A DNA stretch of 64,000 bases from Mixta mediterraneensis (GTDB taxonomy: Bacteria > Pseudomonadota > Gammaproteobacteria > Enterobacterales > Enterobacteriaceae), in NCBI RefSeq assembly GCF_014946725.1, contig NZ_JACFXY010000002.1, positions 248,001 through 312,000 of the forward strand, given 5' to 3'. Below, one piece after another: positions 30,048 through 39,974 of the stretch. Each line of letters begins with the position of its first letter. The first letter of the stretch is position 1. The notes under the pieces were generated by a model that did no database searches, was not told where the DNA came from, and was given only the letters and a program-made list of their open reading frames with translations. The position numbers and the translations under genes were made by a program.

Positions 30048-31301
30048 GTGAGTCGCTCTTCCCAGGCTGTGATACTCAATGATGACGAGCTATCCCCTTC
30101 GCCTGATTCCACGTCGTCGTCAGGCTGGATTGAACGGGGAACGCCGCAATTTATGCGCGTCACCCTGGCGCTGTTTTCTGCCGGTCTTGCCACCTTTGCG
30201 CTGCTTTATTGTGTTCAGCCTATTCTGCCGGTCTTATCACAACAGTTCGGTGTATCACCGGCGGCAAGCAGCATTTCGCTCTCTATTTCTACCGGGCTGA
30301 TGGCGTTGGGTTTACTGATAACCGGCCCGCTTTCCGATGCCATTGGTCGAAAATCGGTAATGGTTACAGCCCTGATGCTCGCGGCGATTTGTACGCTGAT
30401 TTCGGCGTGTATGACCAGCTGGCACGGGATTTTATTGATGCGTGCGCTGATTGGCCTGTCTCTGAGCGGTGTAGCCGCAGTCGGGATGACCTATCTGAGC
30501 GAAGAAATCCATCCCGGTATGATCGCTTTTTCAATGGGCCTGTACATCAGCGGGAATTCAATTGGCGGGATGAGCGGCCGCTTGCTTAGCGGCGTAATCA
30601 CGGATTTCTTTAACTGGCGCATTGCGATTGCGGTGATCGGCTGCTTCGCGTTGGCATCGGCCTTAATGTTCTGGAAAATTCTACCGGCATCGCGCCATTT
30701 TCGTCCTGCTTCGCTTCGGCCACGCAGCCTGTTTATCAATTTTCGCCTGCACTGGCGCGATCAGGGTTTACCACTGCTGTTTGCCGAAGGCTTTTTGCTT
30801 ATGGGGGCGTTCGTCACTTTATTCAATTATATTGGCTATCGACTGTTAGGCGCGCCCTGGCACCTCAGCCAGGCGGTGGTCGGCTTGCTGTCGCTCGTTT
30901 ATCTGACGGGATCGTGGAGCTCACCGAAAGCCGGTGCGCTTACCAGTAAGCTGGGTCGTGGTCCGGTCATGTTGGGCGCAACCGCAATCATGCTGACCGG
31001 CCTGCTTATTACCTCTTTTAATTCGATATGGCTGATTTTTGTTGGGATGATGCTATTCACGGCCGGTTTTTTTGGCGCTCACTCAGTCGCCAGCGGCTGG
31101 ATTGGGCCTCGCGCCCGGCGGGCAAAAGGCCAGGCTTCATCGCTCTATCTTTTTAGCTACTATGTCGGTTCCAGCGTGGCCGGAACCCTGGGCGGCGTGT
31201 TCTGGCACAGCTACGGCTGGGCAGGCATTACGCTATTTATCGCTGCGCTGCTGCTGCTCGCATTGCTGGTGGCCTGGCGTTTGCAGTGCCGAAAACTGTA
31301 G
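30048..31301 (+). CDS. ynfM: MFS transporter YnfM
   Basis: This is a 417-residue twelve-helix MFS protein matching E. coli YnfM (RGTPQFMRVTLALFSAGLATF, GPLSDAIGRKSVMV, GMTYLSEEIHPGMIAFSMG). The start is GTG at 30048, preceded by GAGGAAA. YnfM relates to arabinose/other efflux proteins; its substrate is not established. It is followed by a strong terminator. Confidence 0.93.
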   Translation: MSRSSQAVILNDDELSPSPDSTSSSGWIERGTPQFMRVTLALFSAGLATFALLYCVQPILPVLSQQFGVSPAASSISLSISTGLMALGLLITGPLSDAIGRKSVMVTALMLAAICTLISACMTSWHGILLMRALIGLSLSGVAAVGMTYLSEEIHPGMIAFSMGLYISGNSIGGMSGRLLSGVITDFFNWRIAIAVIGCFALASALMFWKILPASRHFRPASLRPRSLFINFRLHWRDQGLPLLFAEGFLLMGAFVTLFNYIGYRLLGAPWHLSQAVVGLLSLVYLTGSWSSPKAGALTSKLGRGPVMLGATAIMLTGLLITSFNSIWLIFVGMMLFTAGFFGAHSVASGWIGPRARRAKGQASSLYLFSYYVGSSVAGTLGGVFWHSYGWAGITLFIAALLLLALLVAWRLQCRKL

Positions 31302-31321
31302 CTAAATTAATCATTTTTACG

Positions 31322-31345
31322 AGGGCGCGTCCGCGCCCTTTTTTA
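31322..31345 (+). terminator. Intrinsic terminator of ynfM
   Basis: AGGGCGC pairs with GCGCCCT over a GTCC loop, followed by TTTTTT. Confidence 0.93.
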
Positions 31346-31468
31346 TGCCCAGCCAATAAGTCACCTGTTTATCAGGACCATGCAAAACAAAACCCCTCAT
31401 TTCCCGCTATAATCGTTTTCATTCCAATGATAAATGTAATTTTTATTTTTCACAGCAATGAGGTGTCT

Positions 31469-31726
31469 ATGGCTATTTACTATTACGTCAATAAACAGGC
31501 GGGTTATAATGATAATCACGTCGTTCATGCTTACGGATGTAAATACCGGCCATCCCTGCAAGACAGGTTGTTTTTAGGGAGTTTCTACACCCCAACAGCA
31601 GCGATTCAGCAAGCACGAAAATATTATCCCGGCGCGTTGGGCTGTGATAACTGTTGCCCGGTCACGGTAAAAAAAAACCTGAACGTCCAGCATAGCGTGG
31701 GCCTAAAGCATATGGTCAGTCTCTGA
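31469..31726 (+). CDS. Small cysteine-containing protein of unknown function
   Basis: The ATG at 31469, with ATGAGG upstream, gives 85 residues starting MAIYYYVNKQAGYNDNHVVH. It has four cysteines, one in HAYGCKYRP and three in GCDNCCPV. There is no signal peptide or membrane helix. The tyrosine-rich start and the Cys cluster suggest a small zinc- or metal-binding fold, but this is a guess. It stands alone after the ynfM terminator. I do not recognise the family. Confidence 0.7.
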   Translation: MAIYYYVNKQAGYNDNHVVHAYGCKYRPSLQDRLFLGSFYTPTAAIQQARKYYPGALGCDNCCPVTVKKNLNVQHSVGLKHMVSL

Positions 31727-31840
31727 TAATCGCCTGCCCGCCGCGGCAGACAAAAAGCGCGGCCGCTGCGTCAATTTGTTAAGTAGTTTTCGTATTTTCC
31801 GTTATGTTAGCCACTTTGATACGTTTTATCTGGGATTAAT

Positions 31841-32383
31841 ATGCGGGAAAAATTTGCGGCTTCACAGATTGCGCTACACTGGCTCACGTTTTTGTTGATC
31901 GTGGTTGCGTATTCCGCCATTGAGTTACGTGGTTTTGTTCAGCGCGGATCCTGGCAGGGCTACGCACTGATCATCACACATTTCAGCGCCGGGGCAACGG
32001 TGCTGGTCCTGATGCTGGCCCGGCTGCTTTTACGCATACGCCATCGCACGCCTGAAATTCTGCCCTCTGCGCCGCGCTGGCAAACGGGTATGGCACATCT
32101 GATCCATACGCTGATGTATGCATTGTTTATTACCCTGCCCGTTTTAGGGCTGACTTCACGCTATCTGCGTGGCCGTGACTGGTGGTTATTCGGCGTTTCC
32201 ATGCCGGTAGCCAGAGAGCCCCGTTTCGATCTGTCTGATACTCTGACCGACTGGCATGAAACGCTGGCGCCGCTGGGTTACTGGCTGGTGGGACTGCATG
32301 CCGTCGCGGCGCTGTTTCATCACTATTTTCTGAAAGACAACACGCTGCTGCGTATGATGCCTCGCCCCCGTCGCGATCAATAA
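31841..32383 (+). CDS. cybB: Cytochrome b561 (CybB family)
   Basis: The 180-residue membrane protein has four helices and histidines in the cytochrome b561 places. They are ALHWLTFLL in helix 1, ITHFSAGATV in helix 2, HTLMYALF in helix 3 and GLHAVAALFHHYF in helix 4. CybB-type proteins bind two b hemes and oxidise quinol, in E. coli with superoxide as acceptor. It is monocistronic. Confidence 0.88.
   Translation: MREKFAASQIALHWLTFLLIVVAYSAIELRGFVQRGSWQGYALIITHFSAGATVLVLMLARLLLRIRHRTPEILPSAPRWQTGMAHLIHTLMYALFITLPVLGLTSRYLRGRDWWLFGVSMPVAREPRFDLSDTLTDWHETLAPLGYWLVGLHAVAALFHHYFLKDNTLLRMMPRPRRDQ
32133..32140 (-). promoter_or_regulatory. KOPS (GGGCAGGG on the minus strand)
   Basis: CCCTGCCC on the + strand, inside cybB, points left towards dif as expected right of the terminus. 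Confidence 0.45.
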
Positions 32384-32556
32384 CCCCAGGCTATCGCCCT
32401 TGCTGAGGCGATAAAAATTATTCAGCAATAAAACCGTGCTTTGAGGTTTCGCAATCTGCTTTCTTCATCCACAATAGTCACATATTTGTGATGCACGTCA
32501 CTTTCGCTGGATGCCCGATGTCATCCAATTTCGCTGTTCTGACTAATTGACTCTTC

Positions 32557-33741
32557 ATGCAATCAACTACTGTTTCCCGTAAAACGGCCTGGCTGCGCGT
32601 GGTGCTGCTGGCAATTGCCGCGTTTGTATTTAACACCACTGAATTTGTGCCTGTTGGCCTGTTATCCGATATTGCCGCTGACTTTTCGATGAAAACCGCT
32701 GATGTCGGCATTATGCTGACGATTTACGCGTGGGTTGTCGCGCTGCTCTCACTACCGCTGATGCTACTGACGCGGAACGTCGAACGGCGTTTGTTGCTGG
32801 CGATATTGTTCCTGATCTTCATCGGCAGCCATATACTTTCAACCTTTGCCTGGGACTTTAACTCGCTGATCGTCTCACGTATCGGCATTGCTTTGTCGCA
32901 TGCGGTGTTTTGGTCGATTACTGCTTCACTGGCGATACGTGTCGCGCCGGCAGGGAAAAAAACACAGGCACTGAGTATGCTGGCGACCGGCACCGCTTTA
33001 GCCATGGTTTTAGGCGTGCCAATTGGCCGCGTGGTTGGGCAATATCTTGGCTGGCGTACCACCTTTGGTATGATCGGACTCTCTGCCTTAGTCCTGATGA
33101 TTATGCTGGCGCGCATTCTGCCGCGTTTACCGAGTGAACATACCGGCTCGCTCAGCAGCGTCCCGATGCTGTTCCGGCGCCCCGCGCTGGTTAGCATGTA
33201 TTTGCTGGTGACGCTGGTTGTCACGGCGCATTACACTGCATATAGCTATATCGAACCTTTTATGCAAGTGGTGGCGAATTCCGGTGAAAACTTCACTACG
33301 CTGCTGCTATTGCTGTTTGGCTCGGCGGGGATATTAGGCAGTCTCCTGTTTAGTTCGCTGGGTAACAAATTTCCCTCTGCGCTGTTAATCGCGGCTATCG
33401 CCTTAATCACTCTGTGCATGGGATTATTGATTTTCGCTGCGGTTCGTCCTGCCACCATCTCAACGCTTTGCGTCATTTGGGGCATGTCAATGATGATGAT
33501 TGGTCTGGCTATGCAGGTGCGGGTGTTATCGCTGGCGCCGGACGCAACAGACGTTGCGATGTCATTGATGTCAGGAATTTATAATATTGGCATTGGCGCG
33601 GGCGCGTTACTGGGGAACCAGGTCAGCGTGCATATGAAAATGGCTGATGTGGGTAATGTAGGCGGAATCATTGGCCTGGTTGCATTGCTGTGGTGTGTTT
33701 ATATCTTCCGTCGTTATCCTCAGTTACGCTCTAATGGCTAA
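32557..33741 (+). CDS. sotB: Sugar efflux transporter SotB (YdeA)
   Basis: This 394-residue MFS protein starts with [19 protein letters not shown], the typical SotB/YdeA first helix. It continues with [18 protein letters not shown] and [20 protein letters not shown]. SotB exports arabinose, IPTG and related sugars. The size equals the family norm. It is monocistronic. Confidence 0.93.
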   Translation: MQSTTVSRKTAWLRVVLLAIAAFVFNTTEFVPVGLLSDIAADFSMKTADVGIMLTIYAWVVALLSLPLMLLTRNVERRLLLAILFLIFIGSHILSTFAWDFNSLIVSRIGIALSHAVFWSITASLAIRVAPAGKKTQALSMLATGTALAMVLGVPIGRVVGQYLGWRTTFGMIGLSALVLMIMLARILPRLPSEHTGSLSSVPMLFRRPALVSMYLLVTLVVTAHYTAYSYIEPFMQVVANSGENFTTLLLLLFGSAGILGSLLFSSLGNKFPSALLIAAIALITLCMGLLIFAAVRPATISTLCVIWGMSMMMIGLAMQVRVLSLAPDATDVAMSLMSGIYNIGIGAGALLGNQVSVHMKMADVGNVGGIIGLVALLWCVYIFRRYPQLRSNG

Positions 33742-33779
33742 GAAAAAAGGCTTCAGATAAGTCGCCTTATCTGAAGCCT
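33741..33779 (-). terminator. Intrinsic terminator downstream of the DUF1471 pair
   Basis: A perfect 14-bp stem (AGGCTTCAGATAAG 33748-33761 with CTTATCTGAAGCCT 33766-33779) has a four-base loop. On the minus strand it is followed by a six-T run, so it mainly ends the DUF1471 genes. It also lies just after sotB. Confidence 0.9.
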
Positions 33780-33789
33780 GCTTAATCAA

Positions 33790-34047
33790 TTACTTATAAA
33801 TAACTGCGGTGCCATGTAGGTTGTTGCTGCCAGAGGTCGAAGTGATGCGGAAAGACTTTGCGCCTACATCGCTGGCCTTATCTGACAATTGCTGTTCCAG
33901 TGAGGTCAAATTGGTACTGCCGGTGGCGCTAATCACGCCGATTTTTTGTTGATCCATCGGTGCTTCACGAACTTTTTGCGCAGCCAGTGATGCAAATGAA
34001 ACGCTGCTTAGCGCGAACGCCAGCACAGCAATGTTCAAACTTTTCAT
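33790..34047 (-). CDS. DUF1471 (YdgH/BhsA/McbA-type) periplasmic protein, copy 1
   Basis: The 85-residue protein has a signal peptide (AVLAFALSSVSFASLA) and one DUF1471 domain (KIGVISATGSTNLTSLEQQLSDKA, AKSFRITS, LHGTAVIYK). Members such as BhsA and McbA are periplasmic or outer-membrane stress and biofilm proteins. It is the second gene of a tandem pair, 25 bp after its paralog, with a strong terminator beyond. Confidence 0.9.
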   Translation of the reverse strand: MKSLNIAVLAFALSSVSFASLAAQKVREAPMDQQKIGVISATGSTNLTSLEQQLSDKASDVGAKSFRITSTSGSNNLHGTAVIYK

Positions 34048-34072
34048 AACGAACCCCTTCTTAACTTTTCAA

Positions 34073-34330
34073 TTACTGATAAATCACGGCGGTGCCGTGT
34101 AATTTGTTCTGACCGGTTGTTGAGGTAATGCGGAATGATTTCGCACCTGCAGCCTCCGCTTTCGCATTCAGCTGTGCTTCGATTGAATCCAGACTGCTCC
34201 CCCCCTGAGCTGAAATGGTGCCAATCTTTTGTTGATTCAGCGGATCGCTGGAGACTTGTTCTGCGGCAAAAGCGCCAAATGTCAGGCTAGAAAGCGCAAC
34301 GGCGGCCAGCGTGATTTTGATACTTTTCAT
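34073..34330 (-). CDS. DUF1471 (YdgH/BhsA/McbA-type) periplasmic protein, copy 2
   Basis: The 85-residue paralog has the same architecture: a signal peptide ending FGAFA, then KIGTISAQGGSSLDSIEAQLNAKA, AKSFRITSTTGQNKLHGTAVIYQ. It is identical in length to the downstream copy and very similar in the last 25 residues. This indicates a local duplication that has since diverged. It is divergent from a TetR regulator that may control both. Confidence 0.9.
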   Translation of the reverse strand: MKSIKITLAAVALSSLTFGAFAAEQVSSDPLNQQKIGTISAQGGSSLDSIEAQLNAKAEAAGAKSFRITSTTGQNKLHGTAVIYQ

Positions 34331-34624
34331 AATTTACTCACTTATAAATCAGGTTTTAGAATCGGCGTCGCAAATTAATTAACGACCGTTAAATAAATGA
34401 TAGAGCTGAACCCCAGGCATCGTCAATATTTTTTTAACGAGCGTTATTTTAATAAAAATCGTGTAAACGCTGGATTTATTGCCCTTTTTACTTTAACCAC
34501 AGGAGCAAATGGCTTGTGGTAACGCACAAATTGCCAATGCATCTATGTCATACTGGCAGACCGCCTTGCATGTTTATTTAATGATCGGTAATTTAATGGA
34601 GTGTTTTCACAGCAGAGAGGATGT
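34331..34624. other. Divergent promoter region between DUF1471 genes and tetR
   Basis: This is an AT-rich region without a gene. It contains inverted elements typical of TetR control: AACGACCGTTAAAT around 34380, and AACGAGCGTTATTT around 34436. Both share an AACGANCGTTA core and are candidate operators. Confidence 0.5.
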
Positions 34625-35275
34625 ATGAGCCAGCTACCAGATTGTGATGTGAAGAAATGTCGGGGCCGCCCAAAAGTGTTTAACCGCGAAGCTGCACTGG
34701 ATAAGGCACTGATACTTTTCTGGACACATGGCTACGAAGGCACATCGCTGGCGGATTTAGTTGCCGCGACGGGCGCAAAAGCACCTACGCTCTATGCTGA
34801 GTTTGTTAATAAAGAGGGCCTGTTCAGAGCAGCGATGGAGCGCTATATAGAAAAATTCAGCGCTTACCGTGAAGCTGCACTTAACGATGACAAACTGCCG
34901 GTTGATAAAGCGATTGAAGGCTATTTTCGTGCTACTGCCGCCTGCTTTACCGATCGGAATTCACCTTCAGGCTGCTTTTTTATCTGCACCTCAACAGCTC
35001 TGTCTGCATCGTCGAGTGAGATCGCAACGATGCTGCAACAGCAGCATCAGTCACAGGAAATGACGTTAAGAGGTTTTTTAACCGCTCGCCGGCAGCGCCA
35101 CGAATTAGCCCCTACGGTGAATATTGACGCCCTTTCACGTTATCTTGCCTGTATGCTGCAAGGCATGTCGGTGCGCGCCCGCGAAGGCGCATCGCGCGAA
35201 GACTTAGACAGCATTATCGATACGCTTATGGCGATGTGGCCAACGTTGACTGGGTTATGTCAGCAGAAAGTTTAA
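34625..35275 (+). CDS. TetR/AcrR-family transcriptional regulator
   Basis: The ATG at 34625 gives 216 residues. A basic N-terminus (KKCRGRPKVFNREAALDKAL) leads into the TetR helix-turn-helix (TSLADLVAATGAKAPTLYAEFVNKEGLF). The C-terminal domain (SPSGCFFICTSTALSASSSEI) resembles the redox or aldehyde-responsive group. It is divergent from the DUF1471 pair, so regulation of that pair is plausible. A strong terminator follows. Confidence 0.9.
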   Translation: MSQLPDCDVKKCRGRPKVFNREAALDKALILFWTHGYEGTSLADLVAATGAKAPTLYAEFVNKEGLFRAAMERYIEKFSAYREAALNDDKLPVDKAIEGYFRATAACFTDRNSPSGCFFICTSTALSASSSEIATMLQQQHQSQEMTLRGFLTARRQRHELAPTVNIDALSRYLACMLQGMSVRAREGASREDLDSIIDTLMAMWPTLTGLCQQKV

Positions 35276-35277
35276 AA

Positions 35278-35306
35278 ACAGGGCGGATATACCGCCCTGT
35301 TTTTTG
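35278..35306 (+). terminator. Intrinsic terminator of the TetR gene
   Basis: ACAGGGCGG (35278-35286) pairs with CCGCCCTGT (35292-35300), followed by six T residues. Confidence 0.93.
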
Positions 35307-35312
35307 TGCGCA

Positions 35313-35797
35313 GGAACCCCCAGCCAGACCGGGGGTTCCGTAAAGTTTTCAGCGATAAGTCAGTTATAAAAACCCCTTTTGATTTGTTAAAACTACCTTG
35401 CGGTCTGGCAACTGCAAAAGTTAAACAAGAAACCAAAAGGGAGTCCCAATGGGGGGGACGAAAAGAGCTTAGCGCGCACCCGATGGAACTGTAAATATCA
35501 TGCATTTTTTGCGCCGAACAGCCTGGGGATTTAAAGTACAAATACAGGAATCGAGAGTTCTGGTGCCGGAGGTATTACGTAGATACGGTGGAAAAAACAC
35601 TTCGAAGATACAGGAATACATAAGGCACCAGCTGGAACAGGACAAGCTGGGAGAGCAGCTCTATCGATTCCGTATCCGGGCAGTCCGTTTACGGGCCGTA
35701 AATAACGAATCCGGATGCAGATGTCAGGTCGTAGGTAACAGAGCCTTACAGGCGCATTTGAAAAACCTCCGGCTATGCCGGAGGATATTTATGACTA
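35313..35797 (+). mobile_element. tnpA: Decayed IS200-family element with deleted tnpA
   Basis: The sequence matches IS200 piecewise. The tnpA start at 35449 has an expanded G-run (seven G instead of five), which shifts the frame. In the true frame SLARTRWNCKYH follows, then a large internal deletion, then GDLKYKYRNREFWCRRYYVDTV. A second shift precedes KIQEYIRHQLEQDKLGEQL. An end-hairpin (CCTCCGGC-TATG-CCGGAGG, about 35767-35785) marks the right end. A left hairpin (GGAACCCCC 35313-35321, GGGGGTTCC 35331-35339) probably marks the left. No functional HUH transposase remains. Confidence 0.85.
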
Positions 35798-35803
35798 AAG
35801 GAA

Positions 35804-36118
35804 TCACTCAAGGAAAAAGAGCGGCTTTAGCGCCTGACTGACCGGACTGTTGTCTGGATTTGACGGCATCAGATCTTTCATTGACGCCCACCAGCGCTGA
35901 CAAACTTCCGTCTGCGCTACCGCATTCCAGCGTTCTTCCGACTCAATTTCCACGCTGGCAAAAAGCAAATTACGATCGGCATCCAGCCAGATAGCGTAAT
36001 TGTGCGCACCGTGTGCTTTCAGTGTCTGTTCCAGTGCTGGCCAGATGGGAGAATGACGACGCTCGTACTCAGCGTGGCAATTCCCATGCACCTGCATAAC
36101 AAAGGCTCTACGCAGCAT
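35804..36118 (-). CDS. rhaM: L-rhamnose mutarotase RhaM
   Basis: This 104-residue protein follows E. coli RhaM closely ([54 protein letters not shown]). RhaM interconverts alpha- and beta-L-rhamnose, the anomer used by the isomerase. The start overlaps the rhaD end by 11 bp. It is the last gene of the rhaBADM operon, directly followed by an IS200 remnant. Confidence 0.95.
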   Translation of the reverse strand: MLRRAFVMQVHGNCHAEYERRHSPIWPALEQTLKAHGAHNYAIWLDADRNLLFASVEIESEERWNAVAQTEVCQRWWASMKDLMPSNPDNSPVSQALKPLFFLE

Positions 36119-36950
36119 TAGCTGGCTCCACGTCTAACGCTGCCTGCCATGGCGTTACGCCAAAACGCTCACCCAGCGCTACCAGTTGTTCAGTGGTAAT
36201 GCTTTGACGGATGCCGCCCATCGACAACACTTTCACAATCACCTCTGACGATTTTTCAGCGGTGTCGATCAGGCCAAAAGCTTCGTCGAGCGTCGGGCCA
36301 GTACCGAAAATGCCGTGGAAAGGCCACATTACCAGCGTATGTGATGCCATTTGTTCTGCGGTCGCGGCCCCGATGCCATCTGTGCCGGGCACCATCCACG
36401 GCAAAATGCCGACGCCATCTGGGAATACCACTAAACATTCAGTGCTGCCTTCCCATAACAAACGGGTAAAGCGTGCAGAATCCAGCTTAACCACATAGCT
36501 TAGCGCCATGAAATTGGTGGCGTGGCAGTGCATGATGACGCGATCGGCACCATTACTGACCGCTTTGCGTACGCAGTGCGACTGAAAATGCGATGCCAGT
36601 TCCGACGTAGGCAGTCCGCCATTGATTAAGCCCCAGTGAATTTTATACGAAAGACCTTTGTCATCGACCTGCAGTAGAACCAGAGAATCAGCCGGATCGA
36701 GTTGTATATTACGGAAAAACTTGCCGGAACCGGTGACTAAAAACCAGCAGTTGCCCAGCGCTGGTGCGGGTTGCGTCAGCTCAATGCAGCGTGGTTTGGC
36801 ATAGAAATCTGCGGCAAAAGGCTTCACTTCCTCTTCCAGCAAACGCAAGCTGACGTTCCCACCGTTGCGCTCATCCCAGCCTTTCAACCACATATCACTG
36901 GTGGCTTTAACCATTCCTTTAACAAACCAGGAAGAAAGAATGCTTTGCAT
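36108..36950 (-). CDS. rhaD: Rhamnulose-1-phosphate aldolase RhaD
   Basis: This 280-residue class II aldolase (E. coli 274) cleaves L-rhamnulose-1-P to DHAP and L-lactaldehyde. Landmarks are [13 protein letters not shown] near the N-terminus, the phosphate loop [10 protein letters not shown] and the zinc-binding HCHATN near residue 141. It lies 9 bp after rhaA. The frame is intact. Confidence 0.96.
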   Translation of the reverse strand: MQSILSSWFVKGMVKATSDMWLKGWDERNGGNVSLRLLEEEVKPFAADFYAKPRCIELTQPAPALGNCWFLVTGSGKFFRNIQLDPADSLVLLQVDDKGLSYKIHWGLINGGLPTSELASHFQSHCVRKAVSNGADRVIMHCHATNFMALSYVVKLDSARFTRLLWEGSTECLVVFPDGVGILPWMVPGTDGIGAATAEQMASHTLVMWPFHGIFGTGPTLDEAFGLIDTAEKSSEVIVKVLSMGGIRQSITTEQLVALGERFGVTPWQAALDVEPANAA

Positions 36951-36959
36951 AGTGAATCC

Positions 36960-38216
36960 TTAACGTTGACTCAGAATTTGTTGTTCGTAATGGCGCACAT
37001 TACTTAACCAGCTGGCATCTGCCGGGACATCATGGCGCAAACACCAGGCTTCCCACACGGCCTGCCACGGCAGAGATTTTTGCTCCTCCAGCAGCGCCAG
37101 GCGCGCGGTGTAATCGCCTTCCGCTTCGATCTTACGCAGGTGATCCGTTGGCTCCAGCAAGGCGCGCAGTAAGGCTTTTTTCGCATTGCGTGTACCAATA
37201 ACCCACGCCGCGATGCGGTTGATGGAGGCATCAAAGAAGTCGAGGCCAATGTGAACCTTATCGAACAGTTGATGGCGCACGATTTCGCTGGCAATCGCCT
37301 GCATTTCATCATCAAGCAGCACAACGTGATCGCTGTCCCAACGCACTGGACGACTAACGTGCAGCAGCAGGCGTGGCACATAGAGCATGGCGGCGGAAAT
37401 TTTGTCAGAGATGACTTCCGTTGGATGGAAATGACCGGCATCTAGCGTCAGCGCAGTCTGGCGACTGCTGGCGTAGCCCAGGAAAAACTCACTGGAACCT
37501 ACGGTGTAACTTTCAGCGCCAATGCCAAACAACTTACTTTCCACTGCATCAATGTGATGCGCGGGGTTTAATTTCTCGGCGATAACCTCATCCAGTGCGC
37601 TCAGCAGTCGCTGACGCGGTGCCATACGATCAACCGTGATATCTTTCATGCCATCAGGTACCCAGATGTTCATCACTGACGGTGTACCAAGCTGTTCGCC
37701 GAAATAAGCGGAGACGTGACGGCTGGCTTTACAGTGATCGATCCAGAACTGACGAATGTTTTTGTCAGCATGCGACAGCGTGAAGCCGTCGGCACTCAGC
37801 GGATGCGAAAAACAGCTTGGGTTGAAGTCGAGTCCCAGACCGTTTTGCTTTGCCCACTCTACCCAGTTGGCGAAATGCTTAGGTTCAATCGCATCACGCT
37901 CAACAGGTTGATCGCTTTCAAGATAGATGGCGTGCAGATTGAGGCGCTTGGGGCCTGGGATTAATGACAAGGCTTTATCGAGATCGGCGCGCAGTTCTTC
38001 TGCATTACGGGCGCGGCCTGGGTAGTTACCGGTTGCCTGGATTCCCCCCGTCAACGTACCTTGCGGGTTTTCAAATCCACGTACATCATCACCCTGCCAG
38101 CAGTGCATAGACACAGACACGCTGTCCAGACGCTGAATGGCTTGTTCAACATCGACTCCTGTTTCAGCGTAACGTTGTTTCGCCAGTTCAAAGGCTTGTT
38201 CAATCAGCTTAGTCAT
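36960..38216 (-). CDS. rhaA: L-rhamnose isomerase RhaA
   Basis: The ATG at 38216 (ATGACTAAG) overlaps the rhaB stop, as is usual, and gives 418 residues; a start at 38222 is possible. Conserved blocks include [14 protein letters not shown] and the metal-site region [15 protein letters not shown] with [13 protein letters not shown]. It converts L-rhamnose to L-rhamnulose with Mn2+. Confidence 0.96.
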   Translation of the reverse strand: MTKLIEQAFELAKQRYAETGVDVEQAIQRLDSVSVSMHCWQGDDVRGFENPQGTLTGGIQATGNYPGRARNAEELRADLDKALSLIPGPKRLNLHAIYLESDQPVERDAIEPKHFANWVEWAKQNGLGLDFNPSCFSHPLSADGFTLSHADKNIRQFWIDHCKASRHVSAYFGEQLGTPSVMNIWVPDGMKDITVDRMAPRQRLLSALDEVIAEKLNPAHHIDAVESKLFGIGAESYTVGSSEFFLGYASSRQTALTLDAGHFHPTEVISDKISAAMLYVPRLLLHVSRPVRWDSDHVVLLDDEMQAIASEIVRHQLFDKVHIGLDFFDASINRIAAWVIGTRNAKKALLRALLEPTDHLRKIEAEGDYTARLALLEEQKSLPWQAVWEAWCLRHDVPADASWLSNVRHYEQQILSQR

Positions 38217-39681
38217 AAGCAAGTTCCTTAGCAGGTTGACTCAGCGCCGTGAAGCGTGCCTGACAGGCAGCAAAGGCGCTGTTAGTTTGCGGTTCAAATT
38301 TTTCTAACGGGAAGTTGTCTGCCACGCAGCGGCGGAAATCTGCCACGTCGGTGAATTCACCCAGCGCAATAAGCTGGCAACCAATATTACCTAGCGTTGA
38401 GGCTTCTACCGGCCCAGCCAGCAGCGGAATCTGGCAGGCATCGGCACACAGCTGGTTAAGGAAATGGTTTTGGCAGCCGCCGCCAACCACATGCAGTTGG
38501 CTGAAGGGTTTGCCGCGCAGCGCCGCAAGTTCGTTAATCACCTCACGGTAAAGCAATGCCAGGCTGTCAAAAATGCAGCGCGCTAAGGCAGCTGCTGATT
38601 GCGGCACCGGCATGCCCTGCTCGGCGCAGGCATTTTGGATTTCACTGACCATGCTGTCGGGATTGATAAATCGCGAATCGTTGGGGTTAATCAGCGAACG
38701 ACACGCAGGCTCATGCGTTGTATCAGCAATGAAGGCACACAGGTCGTCGATATTCAGCTCTCTACAAACACGTTGCAGCAGCCACAGCCCCATGATGTTT
38801 TTTAATACGCGATAGCCCTCTGCACCGCCCTCATTGGTCACATTGGCGCGCAGCGCGGCTTCAGAGGCATAAGGTTGTAAACTTTCGAATCCCATCAGTG
38901 ACCAGGTGCCTGAACTTAGATAGGCGGCATCGTCCTGTATCAGCGGCGTCGCTAACACCGCGCTGGCGGTATCGTGCGTGGCGACAGCTATCACCGGAAC
39001 CTGTACGCCAGTGGCGCTTTGCCAGTGACCCACGGTATTACCTGGCGCCTGCGGCTTGCCAAACCATTTGGCATCGACACCCGCCCAGGCCAGCAGATCA
39101 GCATCCCATTCACCGCTCTCAATATTGAGCATCTGCGTCGTGGTGGCATTGGTATAATCCCAGTTCATGTTGCCGGTCAGGCGATAATGCAGGTAATCCG
39201 GCATCATCAAGGCATGCGCCACGCGAGCCTGCCAGTCGGGCTGCATTTGATGCAGCGCCCGCATTTGATACAGGGTATTGAAAGGAAGAAACTGAATGCC
39301 GGTGCGGCTATAAATGGCGTTTTTGCCTAAATCCCGCAGCGCCTGTTCCATTATGCCGTGGGTCCGTGCATCACGATAACTGACGGCTTCGCCGACGCGC
39401 TTGGCCTGAGCGTCGAGCAACACTATATCTACGCCCCAGGTATCGACGCCAATACTGTCTGCCACTGTTTCTTCAGCATCAAGCTGCGCCAGACCTGCGC
39501 GAATCTCCTGCTCCAGTTGTTCAACATCCCAGCAGTCGTAACCGACACGGTGCTGACGCTGATTGGCGAAGCGATGCACTTCCCGTAGGCTGAGATGGCG
39601 AGCTGCTGCATCCCATTGCGCGAGCATTACCCGTCCGCTGGAAGCGCCTAAATCTACGGCAACGATATTTCGCTTACTCAT
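38209..39681 (-). CDS. rhaB: Rhamnulokinase RhaB
   Basis: This 490-residue FGGY-family sugar kinase has the N-terminal phosphate loop [13 protein letters not shown] and substrate region [16 protein letters not shown]. The C-terminal domain shows [20 protein letters not shown]. It phosphorylates L-rhamnulose at O1. It is the first gene of rhaBADM, transcribed divergently from rhaSR across a 293-bp control region. Confidence 0.96.
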   Translation of the reverse strand: MSKRNIVAVDLGASSGRVMLAQWDAAARHLSLREVHRFANQRQHRVGYDCWDVEQLEQEIRAGLAQLDAEETVADSIGVDTWGVDIVLLDAQAKRVGEAVSYRDARTHGIMEQALRDLGKNAIYSRTGIQFLPFNTLYQMRALHQMQPDWQARVAHALMMPDYLHYRLTGNMNWDYTNATTTQMLNIESGEWDADLLAWAGVDAKWFGKPQAPGNTVGHWQSATGVQVPVIAVATHDTASAVLATPLIQDDAAYLSSGTWSLMGFESLQPYASEAALRANVTNEGGAEGYRVLKNIMGLWLLQRVCRELNIDDLCAFIADTTHEPACRSLINPNDSRFINPDSMVSEIQNACAEQGMPVPQSAAALARCIFDSLALLYREVINELAALRGKPFSQLHVVGGGCQNHFLNQLCADACQIPLLAGPVEASTLGNIGCQLIALGEFTDVADFRRCVADNFPLEKFEPQTNSAFAACQARFTALSQPAKELAYD

Positions 39682-39974
39682 GGCGTGTTATTCCTGTGAT
39701 TTGACGATCACAGAGTAGGAACCTTGCGGTTTTGCCACCTTCCCCATACTGCCAGTGAGCCATTGTCGCTGGCAGACTTGCAAAGAAGTTCGTGAGAGAG
39801 ATCACAGAGGCAGCAAGGAACGAGATGTGACCTTCGCCGCAATTCTGTTATCTGCTGAGAATTTCTTGAATAAACAGCATGATTCCTGCTGAGTTAAGAT
39901 AAAAATTCAAGGTAAGGTGCGGGCGGCCTGTTTAGACTCGGTTACAGTTTTGTTAACAGTAACAAGAGGCGATT
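39682..39974. promoter_or_regulatory. rhaB-rhaS divergent control region with RhaS/CRP-type sites
   Basis: CTGCCAG (39749-39755) and CTGGCAG (39769-39775) form an inverted repeat with a 13-bp spacer, placed where RhaS would bind upstream of rhaB. CGTGAGAGAGATCACA (39791-39806) fits the CRP consensus TGTGA-N6-TCACA with one mismatch. A further palindrome, TGTGA-N8-TCACA (39695-39712), lies in the rhaB leader; its spacing is 2 bp too long for CRP. Length and layout match the E. coli rhaBAD/rhaSR region. Confidence 0.65.

Noticed and set aside
32487..32503. GTGATGCACGTCAC as a further matS
   Set aside because: It is one base too long for GTGACRNYGTCAC and has a mismatch in the left arm.
35500..35841. 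113-residue ORF (MHFLRRTAWGF...) as a novel small gene
   Set aside because: Its sequence is out-of-frame and partly in-frame IS200 tnpA remains, not an independent gene.
39695..39712. TGTGATTTGACGATCACA as a CRP site
   Set aside because: The arms are perfect, but the spacer is 8 instead of 6 bases and it lies close to the rhaB start codon.
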